This document shows positions 17,389-26,626 of a stretch of 64,000 nucleotides of DNA, piece after piece. The stretch's first letter is position 1. Every line of letters begins with the position of its first letter. A model generated the notes under the pieces. The model did not search any database and was not told the origin of the DNA. It was given only the letters and a program-made list of their open reading frames with translations. This DNA comes from JAAYEA01 sp012689325 (GTDB lineage Bacteria > Chloroflexota > Anaerolineae > JAAYEA01). The translations under genes and the position numbers were made by a program. The stretch is from positions 1 through 64,000 of the forward strand of contig DAITVZ010000009.1 of the NCBI GenBank assembly GCA_036841525.1, read 5' to 3'.

Positions 17389-18624
17389 TTAGCCTTGCTC
17401 CGGGTGGATGATGCGTTCCGCGTACTCGACCAGCTTGTCGGCCCGGCCCGCCGAGACGCCCGTGACCTCCAGGTACTTGCGCAGCGCCTCGGCCGGCGTC
17501 AGCCCTTCGGCGCCCTGCGCGCCCAGGCGCTGGCGCTGATGCCGGTCCACGTCCTTGCGGATGGCCGAGATATAGTGCGCCCCCTCCAGCGCCTGGCGGA
17601 TGGCCCGCTCGTCGATCAGTGGCTCCCGCTCCTCGTCCACCTTGATGATCACCCGCACCACGGCATCGGCCACGCGATGGCGCTCGATCTCGGCCAGCAC
17701 CTGCGCCATGGGGTCCTCGGCGTCCACCGTGACCTGGATCGTGACAAAGGGGCGCGCCTGCACGGGGACGAACCGCCACTTCGCCCGGCCCTTTTCGATA
17801 TCGGCGATGACAAAGCCCTTGGGCTCGCCCTCTTCGCCGAAATCGATCCGCTCGATGCTCCCCGCATAGACCACCGGGGGATGGTAGCCGGCGTTCACGT
17901 CCTGATGCTTGTGGATGTGGCCCAGCGCCACATAGTCAAAGGCGGGGTCGGCGACGAGGCTCTTGAGCACCGTCACGTCCCGCCCGATCATGACGTGCTG
18001 CTCCGAGCCCAGCTTGGCCTCCGCCACGCTCAGGTGCGCGGTCAGGATCGCGGGCAACTGGGGGTTGAGCTGCTCGGCCAGCGCGCGGATGTTCTCCGCC
18101 ACCATCCGCTGCAGCGCCTGGTCCAGCTCGGCCAGCGACAGGTTCTTGAGCTCGCCATCGGCCATCAAGCGGCTGCGCGAGGGGTAAGGCACCGCCGCCA
18201 CCTGCACCGGCACCCCTCGCCGGGTGTCCACCACGTGCACCTTTTCGCTCTGGGCCAGGATCACGTTCCGCACGCCCAACGTGCCAAAGATGTCCACGCT
18301 GCTGGCTCGCCGGACCGCGCTGGGCTGGTCGTGGTTGCCCACCAAGAGCACCACGGGTATATCCGCATCCGCCAGCCGTTTGATCCGCCGCGCGAACTCG
18401 CGCTGGTGGGTCACGTTGGGGTTGCGGGTCTTGTAGGCGTCTCCGGCAAAGATCGCCAGATCGACCTCGTTTTCCAGGGCGTAATCGATCACCTCGTCAA
18501 AGCGCCGCAGGAAATCCACGACGCGGCTATTAACGCCCGCCCGCGGATCGAGCCGGCCATAGTTCTCCACGCCGATATGGACATCGGCCACATGCAGCAA
18601 CCGGATGCTAGACAAGCCCGTCAT
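17389..18624 (-). CDS. Mre11/SbcD-like DNA repair exonuclease
   Basis: A 411-residue calcineurin-like nuclease. Phosphoesterase motifs in order: HVADVHIG (11-18), FAGDAY, GNHDQP, LTAHLSV and LGHIHKHQ, giving the two-metal site of Mre11/SbcD. The C-terminal part (about 290-411) would be the capping and helical region. Its start overlaps the herA stop by 17 nt. In archaea herA, nurA, mre11 and rad50 form one operon for end resection; here mre11 is next to herA but no Rad50/SbcC gene follows. Probably processes DNA ends with HerA-NurA. Confidence 0.93.
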   Translation of the reverse strand: MTGLSSIRLLHVADVHIGVENYGRLDPRAGVNSRVVDFLRRFDEVIDYALENEVDLAIFAGDAYKTRNPNVTHQREFARRIKRLADADIPVVLLVGNHDQPSAVRRASSVDIFGTLGVRNVILAQSEKVHVVDTRRGVPVQVAAVPYPSRSRLMADGELKNLSLAELDQALQRMVAENIRALAEQLNPQLPAILTAHLSVAEAKLGSEQHVMIGRDVTVLKSLVADPAFDYVALGHIHKHQDVNAGYHPPVVYAGSIERIDFGEEGEPKGFVIADIEKGRAKWRFVPVQARPFVTIQVTVDAEDPMAQVLAEIERHRVADAVVRVIIKVDEEREPLIDERAIRQALEGAHYISAIRKDVDRHQRQRLGAQGAEGLTPAEALRKYLEVTGVSAGRADKLVEYAERIIHPEQG

Positions 18625-20305
18625 CCTCGTCCTCGCCGCGCATCAAGCGCCGGTTCTGTTCCAGCTTGGCCTGCAATTGCTCGCCCTCGGCCACGCCCAG
18701 CGAGCGGTAGAAATCGGCCGTGCCATAGGTGCGCGTCTTGATCACCACCGGCATCTTGACCGCATGGCCCAAGAGGAGCGCCTGCTGCTTGGTGTCCAGC
18801 CGCGCCAGCACGTTGCGCAGCTCGCCCGCGCCCGAGATGCCGGTCAGCACGGCCTGGATGTCCCGCTCGTTGTCCAGCAGGCAGGTGACGCGGGTGCCGA
18901 TCTGGGACATGACCTCCTCATCGATGCCGCTGGGCCGTTGGTCCACCACCAGCAACGTCACGTTATACTTGCGCAGCTCGCGGGCGATGATGCCAAAGAT
19001 GGTCTGGCTGGCGATCCGCGGGTCGAGGAACTTGTGCGCCTCCTCGATGGTGATCACCAGCGCGCGCGGCTCCTCGGCCTTGTTGCCCAGCGCGTCCTCT
19101 TTGCGCCGGACGTAGGCCTCGTGGATGCGCCGCGTGAGATAGTTGGCGACCAGCAGATATGCCGAGAGATCGCTGCCGTACCGTCCAAACTCGAGCACGA
19201 CATGCTGGCCATTGTTCAGATACTCCAAGATATGCTGCACCGAGGGGTTCTCGGCCTGCGGCACGAGAAAGCTGAAACGCTTGAAACGCTCTAGCTTGCG
19301 CTTGAGGGCGGCCAGCGTGCCCGCATGCTGCCCGTGACTGCGCGCCAGGTCGTCGATCTCTTCCTGCGTCAGGTCGAGCGTGCGTTGCAGCCACGCCTGC
19401 CCAAATAGCTCGCCCAGCGAAAAGATCGCGCTCACCTGCGCCTCGGTGAGGCCGAGCAGGTCGCCCAGCATCTCGATATCCGCGGGCTCCACCTGCTCAT
19501 AGGCGATCTGCACGACGAAATCGGGGCGGATGCCGCGGCGGCGGCTGGATTCGTCGTCCAGCGTAAAGATCGAGACGCGGCTCTCGAAGAGCTGCTTGAG
19601 CCCCTTCACGCGAGAGCCGCCCTCGGCCTGGCTCTCCCAGCCATACTCGTTGTGCATATCAAAGATCAGGTTCACCGCCACGTCGCCCTGGACGATGCCC
19701 GCCAGGAGCAACCGCGTCAGGAAGGTCTTGCCGGTGCCCGACTTGCCAAAGACGCCGCTGGAGCGCTCCACAAAGCGCCCCAGGTCCAGATAGACCTTCA
19801 TCCCTTCCATGTCCAGCGGCTCGCCCACCTCGAAGAAGCGGCGATCCGCCGCGTCGGGACGGCCAAAGATGCGCCCCACATCCTCTTCCGAGGCGGTGCA
19901 TACCGCCGCAAAGTGCGAGGGCAGCGACTTGACCGGCTTGGGCTCCTCGCCTTCCTGAAAGGCCAGCATGGGCGACACGTTGATCCGGCCATGGACGCTG
20001 GTCCCGGCATAGACTTCGGCCAGGAAGGGGTCGGAGACGTCCGGCGGCGTCTTGGCCAGCATGGGGTTGGTGTTGTCCAGCGTCACGTCGGTGATCATGC
20101 CGAAGAAGCGCAGCTTGCGCCCTTCCACCACCACATAGCGGCCCACCGTCACCCCTTCGATCATGGTGGAGCGGTCCAGCTTGACTTCCAGCCCCTTGGA
20201 GATGGAGCCGCCCACCACCATGCCGATGCGATCCGGCGACTGCCCCCGGTCGCGGTCGGGAGGGTTGGCGCCGAAAAACGCCTCGAAGGAAAGGTCTTCG
20301 CTCAT
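18608..20305 (-). CDS. herA: HerA-type DNA translocase/helicase
   Basis: A 565-residue ATPase of the HerA/FtsK superfamily. An N-terminal HAS-barrel (residues about 25-110), Walker A GKSGTGKT at 187-194, NLIFDMHNEYG after it, Walker B-like ITIEEAHKFLDP, and the arginine-finger region LLVVDQRPSG. HerA hexamers pump DNA and drive NurA. It starts by ATGA overlap with the HAS-barrel gene, and its stop overlaps mre11. Very similar genes occur in Thermus, Deinococcus and Chloroflexota. Confidence 0.93.
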   Translation of the reverse strand: MSEDLSFEAFFGANPPDRDRGQSPDRIGMVVGGSISKGLEVKLDRSTMIEGVTVGRYVVVEGRKLRFFGMITDVTLDNTNPMLAKTPPDVSDPFLAEVYAGTSVHGRINVSPMLAFQEGEEPKPVKSLPSHFAAVCTASEEDVGRIFGRPDAADRRFFEVGEPLDMEGMKVYLDLGRFVERSSGVFGKSGTGKTFLTRLLLAGIVQGDVAVNLIFDMHNEYGWESQAEGGSRVKGLKQLFESRVSIFTLDDESSRRRGIRPDFVVQIAYEQVEPADIEMLGDLLGLTEAQVSAIFSLGELFGQAWLQRTLDLTQEEIDDLARSHGQHAGTLAALKRKLERFKRFSFLVPQAENPSVQHILEYLNNGQHVVLEFGRYGSDLSAYLLVANYLTRRIHEAYVRRKEDALGNKAEEPRALVITIEEAHKFLDPRIASQTIFGIIARELRKYNVTLLVVDQRPSGIDEEVMSQIGTRVTCLLDNERDIQAVLTGISGAGELRNVLARLDTKQQALLLGHAVKMPVVIKTRTYGTADFYRSLGVAEGEQLQAKLEQNRRLMRGEDEDDGLV

Positions 20306-20907
20306 GCCCTGATCCTCCGCAAGATCCCCTCCAGGCGCGCCAGATCATCGTTCAGCAGCCCGACCAGCTCGCGCCCGGCCTGGACCAGATAGGCTCGCGT
20401 GGCTCCCTCGCCCTCGCGGCAGCGGCTGGCCTGGCGCAGGCTAGCGGCCAGCAGCTCGTCGGCGGGGAGGTCGCCACTGGCCAAAACCGTGCGAAAATAG
20501 TCGAACGACCGCGAGAAAGCCAGGATTTCCTCGTCACCGCAGAGCCAGACCTCGTTCAGCGCCGGCGGCGGCTGCGGCGGCAACACCTGATAGACCACGC
20601 CATCACGCCGGTAGCCGACCACCAGCACGCCGACCTCGATGGGGATCTGGCGGTTCTCCCGCTGGTCGCGCAGCACCACCTCCGAGATCGCCTCCGCGCC
20701 GATGAGCTGGCGCACCAAGAGGTCGTCCTGATAGGCGACATCGTAGATCAGCCCATAGACCTCGGTGCCGTTGGGCACCTGGACCTTGACCAGCGCCCCA
20801 AAGTTGGGCACCTCCCGCAAGAGCGCCGGACAGCCCGCCACGAGGCGCGTGGTGCTCGAGCTGAGCACGCGGCCGATGCTCAAATCGGTTTCCCTTTCCA
20901 AGCTCAA
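20302..20907 (-). CDS. small HAS-barrel-like protein in the nurA-herA operon
   Basis: About 201 residues. The N-terminus (TDLSIGRVLSSSTTRL, then VKVQVPNGTEVYGLIYDV) resembles the HAS-barrel of HerA and F-type ATPases, but there is no Walker motif. The start is uncertain: TTG at 20907 gives a TTGA overlap with nurA, and TTG at 20901 has GAGGAGG 8 nt upstream. No ATG or GTG start fits as well. It lies between nurA and herA and overlaps both, so it probably works with them, perhaps as a HerA-NurA adaptor. I do not recognise a named family. Confidence 0.75.
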   Translation of the reverse strand: MSLERETDLSIGRVLSSSTTRLVAGCPALLREVPNFGALVKVQVPNGTEVYGLIYDVAYQDDLLVRQLIGAEAISEVVLRDQRENRQIPIEVGVLVVGYRRDGVVYQVLPPQPPPALNEVWLCGDEEILAFSRSFDYFRTVLASGDLPADELLAASLRQASRCREGEGATRAYLVQAGRELVGLLNDDLARLEGILRRIRA

Positions 20908-22133
20908 CGCCTCCTCGGCGGCCCTGGCCGCCTGCTCCCCGTCAGCTCTTTGAGCCGCGCCTTTTCCGAGGGCTGGCCCACCAACCCCTGCCGCGCCATG
21001 GCCGCCACCGCGCGCATCTCGAGCTCGCGGCGTTCCTCCACGCTCACCAGCGCCAGCTCGTGGGCGCGACCGAGGACGTAGGGAAAGGGCCGCGCGATGC
21101 GGCACTGCTGGCAGATGGCGGCCTGCACGAAATCCACCAGGAGATAGGCGCGCGGCGCGCCCTCGGGTTGCCAGGGCGACGGGCGCTCCGCCACCCAGCG
21201 CGGAATCTCGACGCGCAGGATCTCCGGGCGCCCTTCCGCGCCCACATTCAGGTAGAAAAAGAGGATCTCGAAGGCGAGGCTCTGCCGCCGATGATCCTCG
21301 TTGACCTTGCCCGAGCTGAGGAACAGCGCGGACCGCTCCCCTGGCGCCAAAAAGCCGAATAGCGCCGCGTCGGTGAGGCGGCGGTATCGGTGACCAACCA
21401 CCTCCTCGCGCCGGGTGGGCGGCTTCGGCAACTGGGCCAGGTAGACCAGGTTGATCACATCGCTGTAGCGAGGGCGGTCGATGACCCCGGCCAGGGCCGC
21501 CCCTTCACGCTGCAAAGCCTCCCAGTGGGCGAGGTAACGCTCCAGTTTGGCCTGCGGCCGCGTGGGCGGGTTCTCCTCCAGGATCCAAAGCAGCAGCGGC
21601 CCGTCGCGCAACGCCGCGAGGGGCGCGCCGGGATGCTGCGCGGCGAGCTCGGCCAGCTTGCGCATCTCGGCGGTGGCCATGCGCACGTCCAGCAGGTTGC
21701 CCTGCACCAGACGGTCCTCCTCGTAGAGGTCCTCGTCCGCGTAGCCCAGCTCCGGCTCGCTGGCGGCCAACGGGCGCCGGTCGCTGCCGTGCTCAAAGAC
21801 GATGCTCCCGATATTGATCAGGTAGAACAAGGCCACGCTGTGCTGATCCGGCTCCACCGGCGAGCCGTCGGCGGCGATAAGCGTCGCCCGCTCAGGGTGC
21901 GGCGGCTCGGGATAAGCGCAATCCAGGGGCTGCCCGGCAGGGATGGCCACCCGCCAGGAGCAATCCTTGGCCGCGCGTCGCGACCAGTCCGTCAGGCGAT
22001 CCAGGTCGTCGGCGTGCCGGTGCAGCAGCTCCTGCGCCTCCCTCAAGAGGTCGGACTGCGCCTGCTGGCGCCCCGCCAGGGCAGCGCCCATCTGTTGCAG
22101 TTGCTGGCTCAACGCGCTCAGGTTCAGCGTCAC
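20904..22133 (-). CDS. nurA: NurA-domain 5'-3' nuclease
   Basis: A 409-residue protein with a NurA nuclease domain. The first catalytic Asp is in LIAADGSPVEPDQ (about residues 84-96); downstream blocks (GPLLLWILEENP, GVIDRPRYSDVINLVYLA, FFYLNVG, PRAYLLVDFVQAAI) follow the family order. The N-terminal 80 residues look helical. GTG start at 22133, one nt after the selB stop. NurA digests DNA while HerA translocates; herA is two genes downstream. Confidence 0.88.
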   Translation of the reverse strand: MTLNLSALSQQLQQMGAALAGRQQAQSDLLREAQELLHRHADDLDRLTDWSRRAAKDCSWRVAIPAGQPLDCAYPEPPHPERATLIAADGSPVEPDQHSVALFYLINIGSIVFEHGSDRRPLAASEPELGYADEDLYEEDRLVQGNLLDVRMATAEMRKLAELAAQHPGAPLAALRDGPLLLWILEENPPTRPQAKLERYLAHWEALQREGAALAGVIDRPRYSDVINLVYLAQLPKPPTRREEVVGHRYRRLTDAALFGFLAPGERSALFLSSGKVNEDHRRQSLAFEILFFYLNVGAEGRPEILRVEIPRWVAERPSPWQPEGAPRAYLLVDFVQAAICQQCRIARPFPYVLGRAHELALVSVEERRELEMRAVAAMARQGLVGQPSEKARLKELTGSRRPGPPRRR

Positions 22134-22134
22134 G

Positions 22135-24051
22135 TCAGCCAGCCCTCAAGACACGCTCGTCGCCGATGCGGCGGGTGACATGTTGCGCGTCCAGGTACTC
22201 GAGCAGCGCCCCAGCGTATTTGCGGCTGGTCCCGAAAAGGTCGCGCACCTGCGCCAGGGTGATGGTCGAGTTGCTCTTCAGGTGCTCGACGATCCGCGCC
22301 ACCATCGCATCATAAGTGGCCGCCGCAAAGATCACCTCGTCGCTGACCTTGACCAGCTTGCGCTGCTCCAGCAGGGCATTCAGCACATCCGCGCCGACGC
22401 GCTCCTCGCTGCTGGCCGCCGAGGGCGGGCTATACGGGTTGGCCGTAAACTCGCGCAGCAATTCGCTGACCCGCGCCTGCTGCTGCGGCGTGAAGCGAAT
22501 CTCGTGATCGGGCAGGCGGATGTCGCCGCTGGCGGCCTCGGCCAGCGCGCCCTGCGCCGCCAATTGGGCCAGCACATCGCCAAACAGCCGGGTGTTGGTC
22601 AAACGCAAGCGGTTGCGCAGCTCGTTTCGGGGCATCCCGCCGCGCAAGGGGTTGGCGCGATGATAGCCAAAGAGCATCTCGGCAGCCTTGTCCGCCAGGG
22701 CGCCCCAGCCGGATCGCGTGAACAGGTAGCGGTTGGATGAAGCGACCTCGGCAGCCGCGGCCCCGGTCGCCGCCAGGGCGACAATCTGCCCCTCCTCGAT
22801 CAGCTTGGCCAGGCCTTCCTGGGCCATCTCGGCCGGCATGTGCGCTAGCTTCAGGAGTTCGCCCGCCTCCAGCGGCTGCTGGCGCTCCAGGGCCTGCAGC
22901 ACGATCTCTTCCGGCGTCCCCTTGGTCAGCGTCTCCAGCCGCTCGACCACCTCGGGGCGAAAACGGCGGTGGCGGCGCGCCGGCAGGGGATCCACGATGG
23001 AGCCGCCGCCGATGGTCTGACTGGGCGAAGGCTGGCGGATGACGTAGCGATCGCCTTTGGCCGTCACCACCGGCTCAGCCAGCACGATCTGCGCCCAGCC
23101 ATGCTCGCCCGGCGTCAGCTCGTCCACGCCCAGGAGGCGCACCCGCGCCGGGACCACCGAAGCGCCCACGTAAAAGTCCACCTCGGCGTTGTGGCGCAAG
23201 GGCTTGGCCGCGCCCTCCAGATAACGCAAGGTCACGTCCACCAGCGCCGTGGGTTTCATGGTATTCGCGTGGCAAACCACCTCGCCGCGCCGCAACTCGT
23301 CGACGCTCAAGCCCACCAGGTTGACCGCCACCCGGCTGCCGGGCGAGGCCTCTTCCAGCTTGTGCTTGTGGGTTTGCAGGCCGCGAATCCGCGAGCGCAG
23401 CCCGCTGGGCAGGATATCCACCTCCTGCCCCACAGCCAACCGGCCATCGATCAGCGTTCCCGTCACCACCGTGCCAAAGCCCGCCAGGCTAAAGATGCGG
23501 TCGATGGGCAGCCGAGGCCGGTTGATATCGCGCCGCGGCGGCGAGTCCGCGATAATCCGGTCCAGCTCGGCCTTGAGCTGGTCCAGGCCATACCGCGTGC
23601 GAGCCGAGACGGGGATGATCGGCGCGTTCTCCAGGCAGGTGCCGGCCACCTGCTCGCGGACGTCCTCCTGCACCAATTGCAGCCATTCGGGGTCGTCGAT
23701 CAGGTCTTGCTTGGTCAGGACGATCACGCTGCTGCGCACCTCGAGCAGGTCGAGGATCGCCAAATGCTCGCGCGTCTGGGGCATCACCCCCTCGTCGGCG
23801 GCCACGACGAACATGGCCACATCGATGCCGCCCACGCCCGCCAGCATATTCTTGATGAAATCCTCGTGGCCGGGCACGTCGACGATGCTGGCCCATTGGC
23901 CGCTGGGCAGCTCCAGCCAGGCAAAGCCCAGGTCGATGGTCATCTCGCGATCTTTTTCCTCTTGCAGGCGATCCGGGTCGATCCCGGTCAGCGCTTTGAC
24001 CAGCGAGGACTTGCCGTGGTCTACGTGCCCTGCCGTGCCGATGACTTTCAA
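22135..24051 (-). CDS. selB: selenocysteine-specific elongation factor SelB
   Basis: A 638-residue translational GTPase. G1 GHVDHGKS at 8-15, DVPGHEDF (G3), and TKQD as a variant of the NKxD G4 motif. EF-Tu-like domains 2 and 3 follow, then several winged-helix domains (about 380-638) that in SelB bind the SECIS hairpin. The C-terminal RKYAGALLEYLDAQHVTRRIGDERVL is typical of SelB. TTG start at 24051 with TTGA overlap to the coiled-coil gene and GGGAGG upstream. It delivers Sec-tRNA to UGA codons; a likely client is at 42688-42921. selA, selD and selC are not in the window. Confidence 0.95.
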   Translation of the reverse strand: MKVIGTAGHVDHGKSSLVKALTGIDPDRLQEEKDREMTIDLGFAWLELPSGQWASIVDVPGHEDFIKNMLAGVGGIDVAMFVVAADEGVMPQTREHLAILDLLEVRSSVIVLTKQDLIDDPEWLQLVQEDVREQVAGTCLENAPIIPVSARTRYGLDQLKAELDRIIADSPPRRDINRPRLPIDRIFSLAGFGTVVTGTLIDGRLAVGQEVDILPSGLRSRIRGLQTHKHKLEEASPGSRVAVNLVGLSVDELRRGEVVCHANTMKPTALVDVTLRYLEGAAKPLRHNAEVDFYVGASVVPARVRLLGVDELTPGEHGWAQIVLAEPVVTAKGDRYVIRQPSPSQTIGGGSIVDPLPARRHRRFRPEVVERLETLTKGTPEEIVLQALERQQPLEAGELLKLAHMPAEMAQEGLAKLIEEGQIVALAATGAAAAEVASSNRYLFTRSGWGALADKAAEMLFGYHRANPLRGGMPRNELRNRLRLTNTRLFGDVLAQLAAQGALAEAASGDIRLPDHEIRFTPQQQARVSELLREFTANPYSPPSAASSEERVGADVLNALLEQRKLVKVSDEVIFAAATYDAMVARIVEHLKSNSTITLAQVRDLFGTSRKYAGALLEYLDAQHVTRRIGDERVLRAG

Positions 24052-26447
24052 CGCCCCTTACCTCCCGACGACTGCCGCCTCTGCATGTCTGCCATCAGGG
24101 ACTGTAGCCCGGCGAGGCCCTGCTGGGTCCAGGCAAGCGTGGCCTGCCAGATCTGCGCGATCTTGGCGTCTTGAGCCTGGTCATTGGCGACGATCTGGTC
24201 GCGGATCGTGGTCAAGTCAGCGATGCAGGCCTGGCGCCAGGTCTCCAGCGCGGCCAGTCGCCCGTCCTGCTGGCCGTCGAGCTCCTCCTGCTTGGCGCGA
24301 TGCCACTGCTGCTCGGAGAGGAAATTGGTCCACCCCTTTTCCAGCTCGCCCTGAAAGACGCGCAGCTCTTTTTCCCGCCGCTCATCGCCCAGGCGCTGCA
24401 TCTCTTTCCGCTCGTCGTTATCCTGGCGCAGCCGTTTTTCCGTCTCGCGCACCACGAGGAGCACCTTTTGCGCTTCCTTGTTCTGCTCTTCCAACAGCTT
24501 GAGCGATCCCGCCCAGCCGCGCACCTGCTTCTGCGAGTCCTCCAGCTCTTTCGACCACTGATCGAGTCGCTGGCGATGAGCCTGTTGCTCCACGCGAAGC
24601 TGATCCGCCAGCTCGCCTTGGGCCTTTTTCAGGCTCTCGGCGGCCAGCTTGAGGCCGGACACGTCGCCCGTATACCGTTCCTGCCAGCGGGCCAGCAGGG
24701 CATTCTGGTCTTGCACCTCTTTGGTCACCCCCTGCTGCCGCTCTTGCAGGATCGCGAGCTGGGCCAGGATCGGCGGGTGCACGGTGGAGAGCAGCTCGAG
24801 CTTGTCGGCATGCTGCTTGGCTTGCCGCGCCAGCTCTTCGATTTTGGGAAACACGCCCGAGAGAGAGGCGGCGAGCCTCGAGACCCCTTCGCCGTTGATC
24901 TGGCCGACCTCGTTCAGCGCCTTGAGCTCGGTGGCCACCTGCCCAAGCTGGGCCTGTAACCTGGTGGCCTGCTCCCGGTCCCGGTGAAGGTCCTGCACGC
25001 CAACCTGCAGGTTTTCCGTGATCGCGGCGATCTGTCCGCGGACCTCAGCCATCGCTTTATCGAGCAGCGTGGATTGCGTCCTGGTGTCCCGGTGCTCCTC
25101 GGACACGATCGCCAGGCGCCGGTCGAGGTCCTGGCCGCCTCTTTCCAGGGTCTCCTGCCGCGTGGCCAGTTCGGTGAGCCGGGTAAGCAACTGAGCCTGC
25201 CGGTCCGAGATGGGGCCGATGGGTTGCACCTGCTCTTCCAGCCAGCGCCGCAGTTGGAGCATCTCGTTCTCTTGGACCGCCAACTGCGTCCTTTCCTTAT
25301 CGTCCTGCTCTGCCAGCAGCCCGATCTGCTCGGCCAGCTCGGCATCCCTGGCCTGCGCCTTGCGAATCCCTTCCTCCTGCACGGACAGGCGGCCCGCCAG
25401 CTCGCCAAAGCTGGTGGTCATGCTCTCGAGGCTTTGTCGCAGGCCCTGGGAGAGCTGATCCAGCGCGGCCACCTCATCATGCTGCACCGCCAGACGCTTG
25501 AGCAGTTGGTCCTGCGCCTCCAGAACAAAGGCGACTTTATCGGGGAAATCGCGAATCTCTTTGGTCAGACCGTCCAGGTTGCGCCGCTGCTCCGCCACGT
25601 GGGCGGCGATGTCCTCCTGCCCATCGGACAAGAGGGTCAGTCGGCCCATCGCCTGCTGGCTGTTTTCTTCCAAGCCGGCCAGCCGCTGGCGGTGCAAGGT
25701 GATATGCTCCAGGGCCTCGGCCTGACGAGAGGCCAAGAGGCCCGCCTGCTCGTCGATCGCCCCCTTGTGCTTGACCAACGCTTCGAGCGTCTCGCCCATC
25801 TGTGCAACCAGCTTGTTGCCGCTCGACTGGGCCTGGCTCAGCGATTGCAGCCTCTCCTCCAGCGCGCGCGAGGCCGTGGCCAGCGGCGTCACCTGGTCCG
25901 CCAATTGCGCCACGCGGGTGGATAGACGCTCGTGCGCCTGTCCCATGGCCGCCAGTCGGTCATCCGCCCCCTTGAGCCGCGTGGTCAGCGCCAGCAGCTC
26001 TTCGCTGGCCTGGGCTTGTTGCCGAACCTGGTTCTCGCCCGTGCGCGTCCAGGTCGTCACCAGCTCTTGCTGGGCCTGAGCCTCCCGCTCCAGGTGGTCC
26101 AGGCGCAAGCGCGCCTCGCCCAGCCCTTGCACGTGCGTATCCTGATCCTGCTGCTGCCGCGCCGTGAGGGCCTTGATGGACCCCTCGTGCGCCTGGCGAT
26201 CCTCATCCAGCCGGCGCAGCAGCTCGTCGCGCCAGCGTCCCTGGGTGTTTTCCATCTCGGCCAGTTTGAGCAGCTCGGTCCGCACGTTGGTGCGCGTGCT
26301 TTCCCAGGCTTGCAGCGCCAGGTTCTGCTCGGCGATGCGGGCATCCTGCAGCTTCAGAGCGGCCTCCAGCGCGTCCAGGCGCGCCTTGTCCTTGAGGCGC
26401 TCCTGTTGCAGCCACTCCAGCAATGCGGTCGCTTCACTCAACTCCAT
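24048..26447 (-). CDS. large coiled-coil protein, first gene of the selB-nurA-herA-mre11 run
   Basis: A 799-residue protein that is heptad-rich coiled coil over almost its whole length (Gln, Glu, Leu, Ala, Arg dominate). No Walker A or signature motif is seen, so it is not a full SMC/Rad50. There is no signal peptide or membrane segment. ATG at 26447 chosen because GAGG is 8 nt upstream; an ATG at 26468 without SD is the alternative. It is transcribed into selB (TTGA overlap) and the HerA-NurA-Mre11 genes, so a structural or tethering role in the same process can be imagined. I do not recognise the family. Confidence 0.8.
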   Translation of the reverse strand: MELSEATALLEWLQQERLKDKARLDALEAALKLQDARIAEQNLALQAWESTRTNVRTELLKLAEMENTQGRWRDELLRRLDEDRQAHEGSIKALTARQQQDQDTHVQGLGEARLRLDHLEREAQAQQELVTTWTRTGENQVRQQAQASEELLALTTRLKGADDRLAAMGQAHERLSTRVAQLADQVTPLATASRALEERLQSLSQAQSSGNKLVAQMGETLEALVKHKGAIDEQAGLLASRQAEALEHITLHRQRLAGLEENSQQAMGRLTLLSDGQEDIAAHVAEQRRNLDGLTKEIRDFPDKVAFVLEAQDQLLKRLAVQHDEVAALDQLSQGLRQSLESMTTSFGELAGRLSVQEEGIRKAQARDAELAEQIGLLAEQDDKERTQLAVQENEMLQLRRWLEEQVQPIGPISDRQAQLLTRLTELATRQETLERGGQDLDRRLAIVSEEHRDTRTQSTLLDKAMAEVRGQIAAITENLQVGVQDLHRDREQATRLQAQLGQVATELKALNEVGQINGEGVSRLAASLSGVFPKIEELARQAKQHADKLELLSTVHPPILAQLAILQERQQGVTKEVQDQNALLARWQERYTGDVSGLKLAAESLKKAQGELADQLRVEQQAHRQRLDQWSKELEDSQKQVRGWAGSLKLLEEQNKEAQKVLLVVRETEKRLRQDNDERKEMQRLGDERREKELRVFQGELEKGWTNFLSEQQWHRAKQEELDGQQDGRLAALETWRQACIADLTTIRDQIVANDQAQDAKIAQIWQATLAWTQQGLAGLQSLMADMQRRQSSGGKGR

Positions 26448-26536
26448 GTGACCAACCTCTTCAGTCATGCAGATCGAACGATAGGCGTATTCTAGCACAC
26501 TTTGAATGATCGGAAAAGGCCATCCCGCCCGCTCTT

Positions 26537-26565
26537 TTGACGCCGCGCCGGGTCCGTGGTATCCT
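26537..26565 (+). promoter_or_regulatory. promoter for the FAD-dependent protein gene
   Basis: TTGACG (26537-26542), 17-nt spacer, TATCCT (26560-26565); start near 26572, leader about 55 nt. Confidence 0.6.
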
Positions 26566-26626
26566 CTAGCAGGTCAGGGTCGGGGCCTGCCTCGCCCCTG
26601 ATGATGTTGTATCGAGGGGGATCCGC

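Noticed and set aside
18608..22133. HerA-NurA genes as an antiphage defence system
   Set aside because: No Sir2, DUF4297 or other defence effector is nearby, and the housekeeping neighbours (selB, mre11) favour a DNA-repair role.
26500..26530. A TAGAAT -10 box upstream of the coiled-coil gene on the minus strand
   Set aside because: No acceptable -35 box at 16-18 nt was found, so it was not listed as a promoter.
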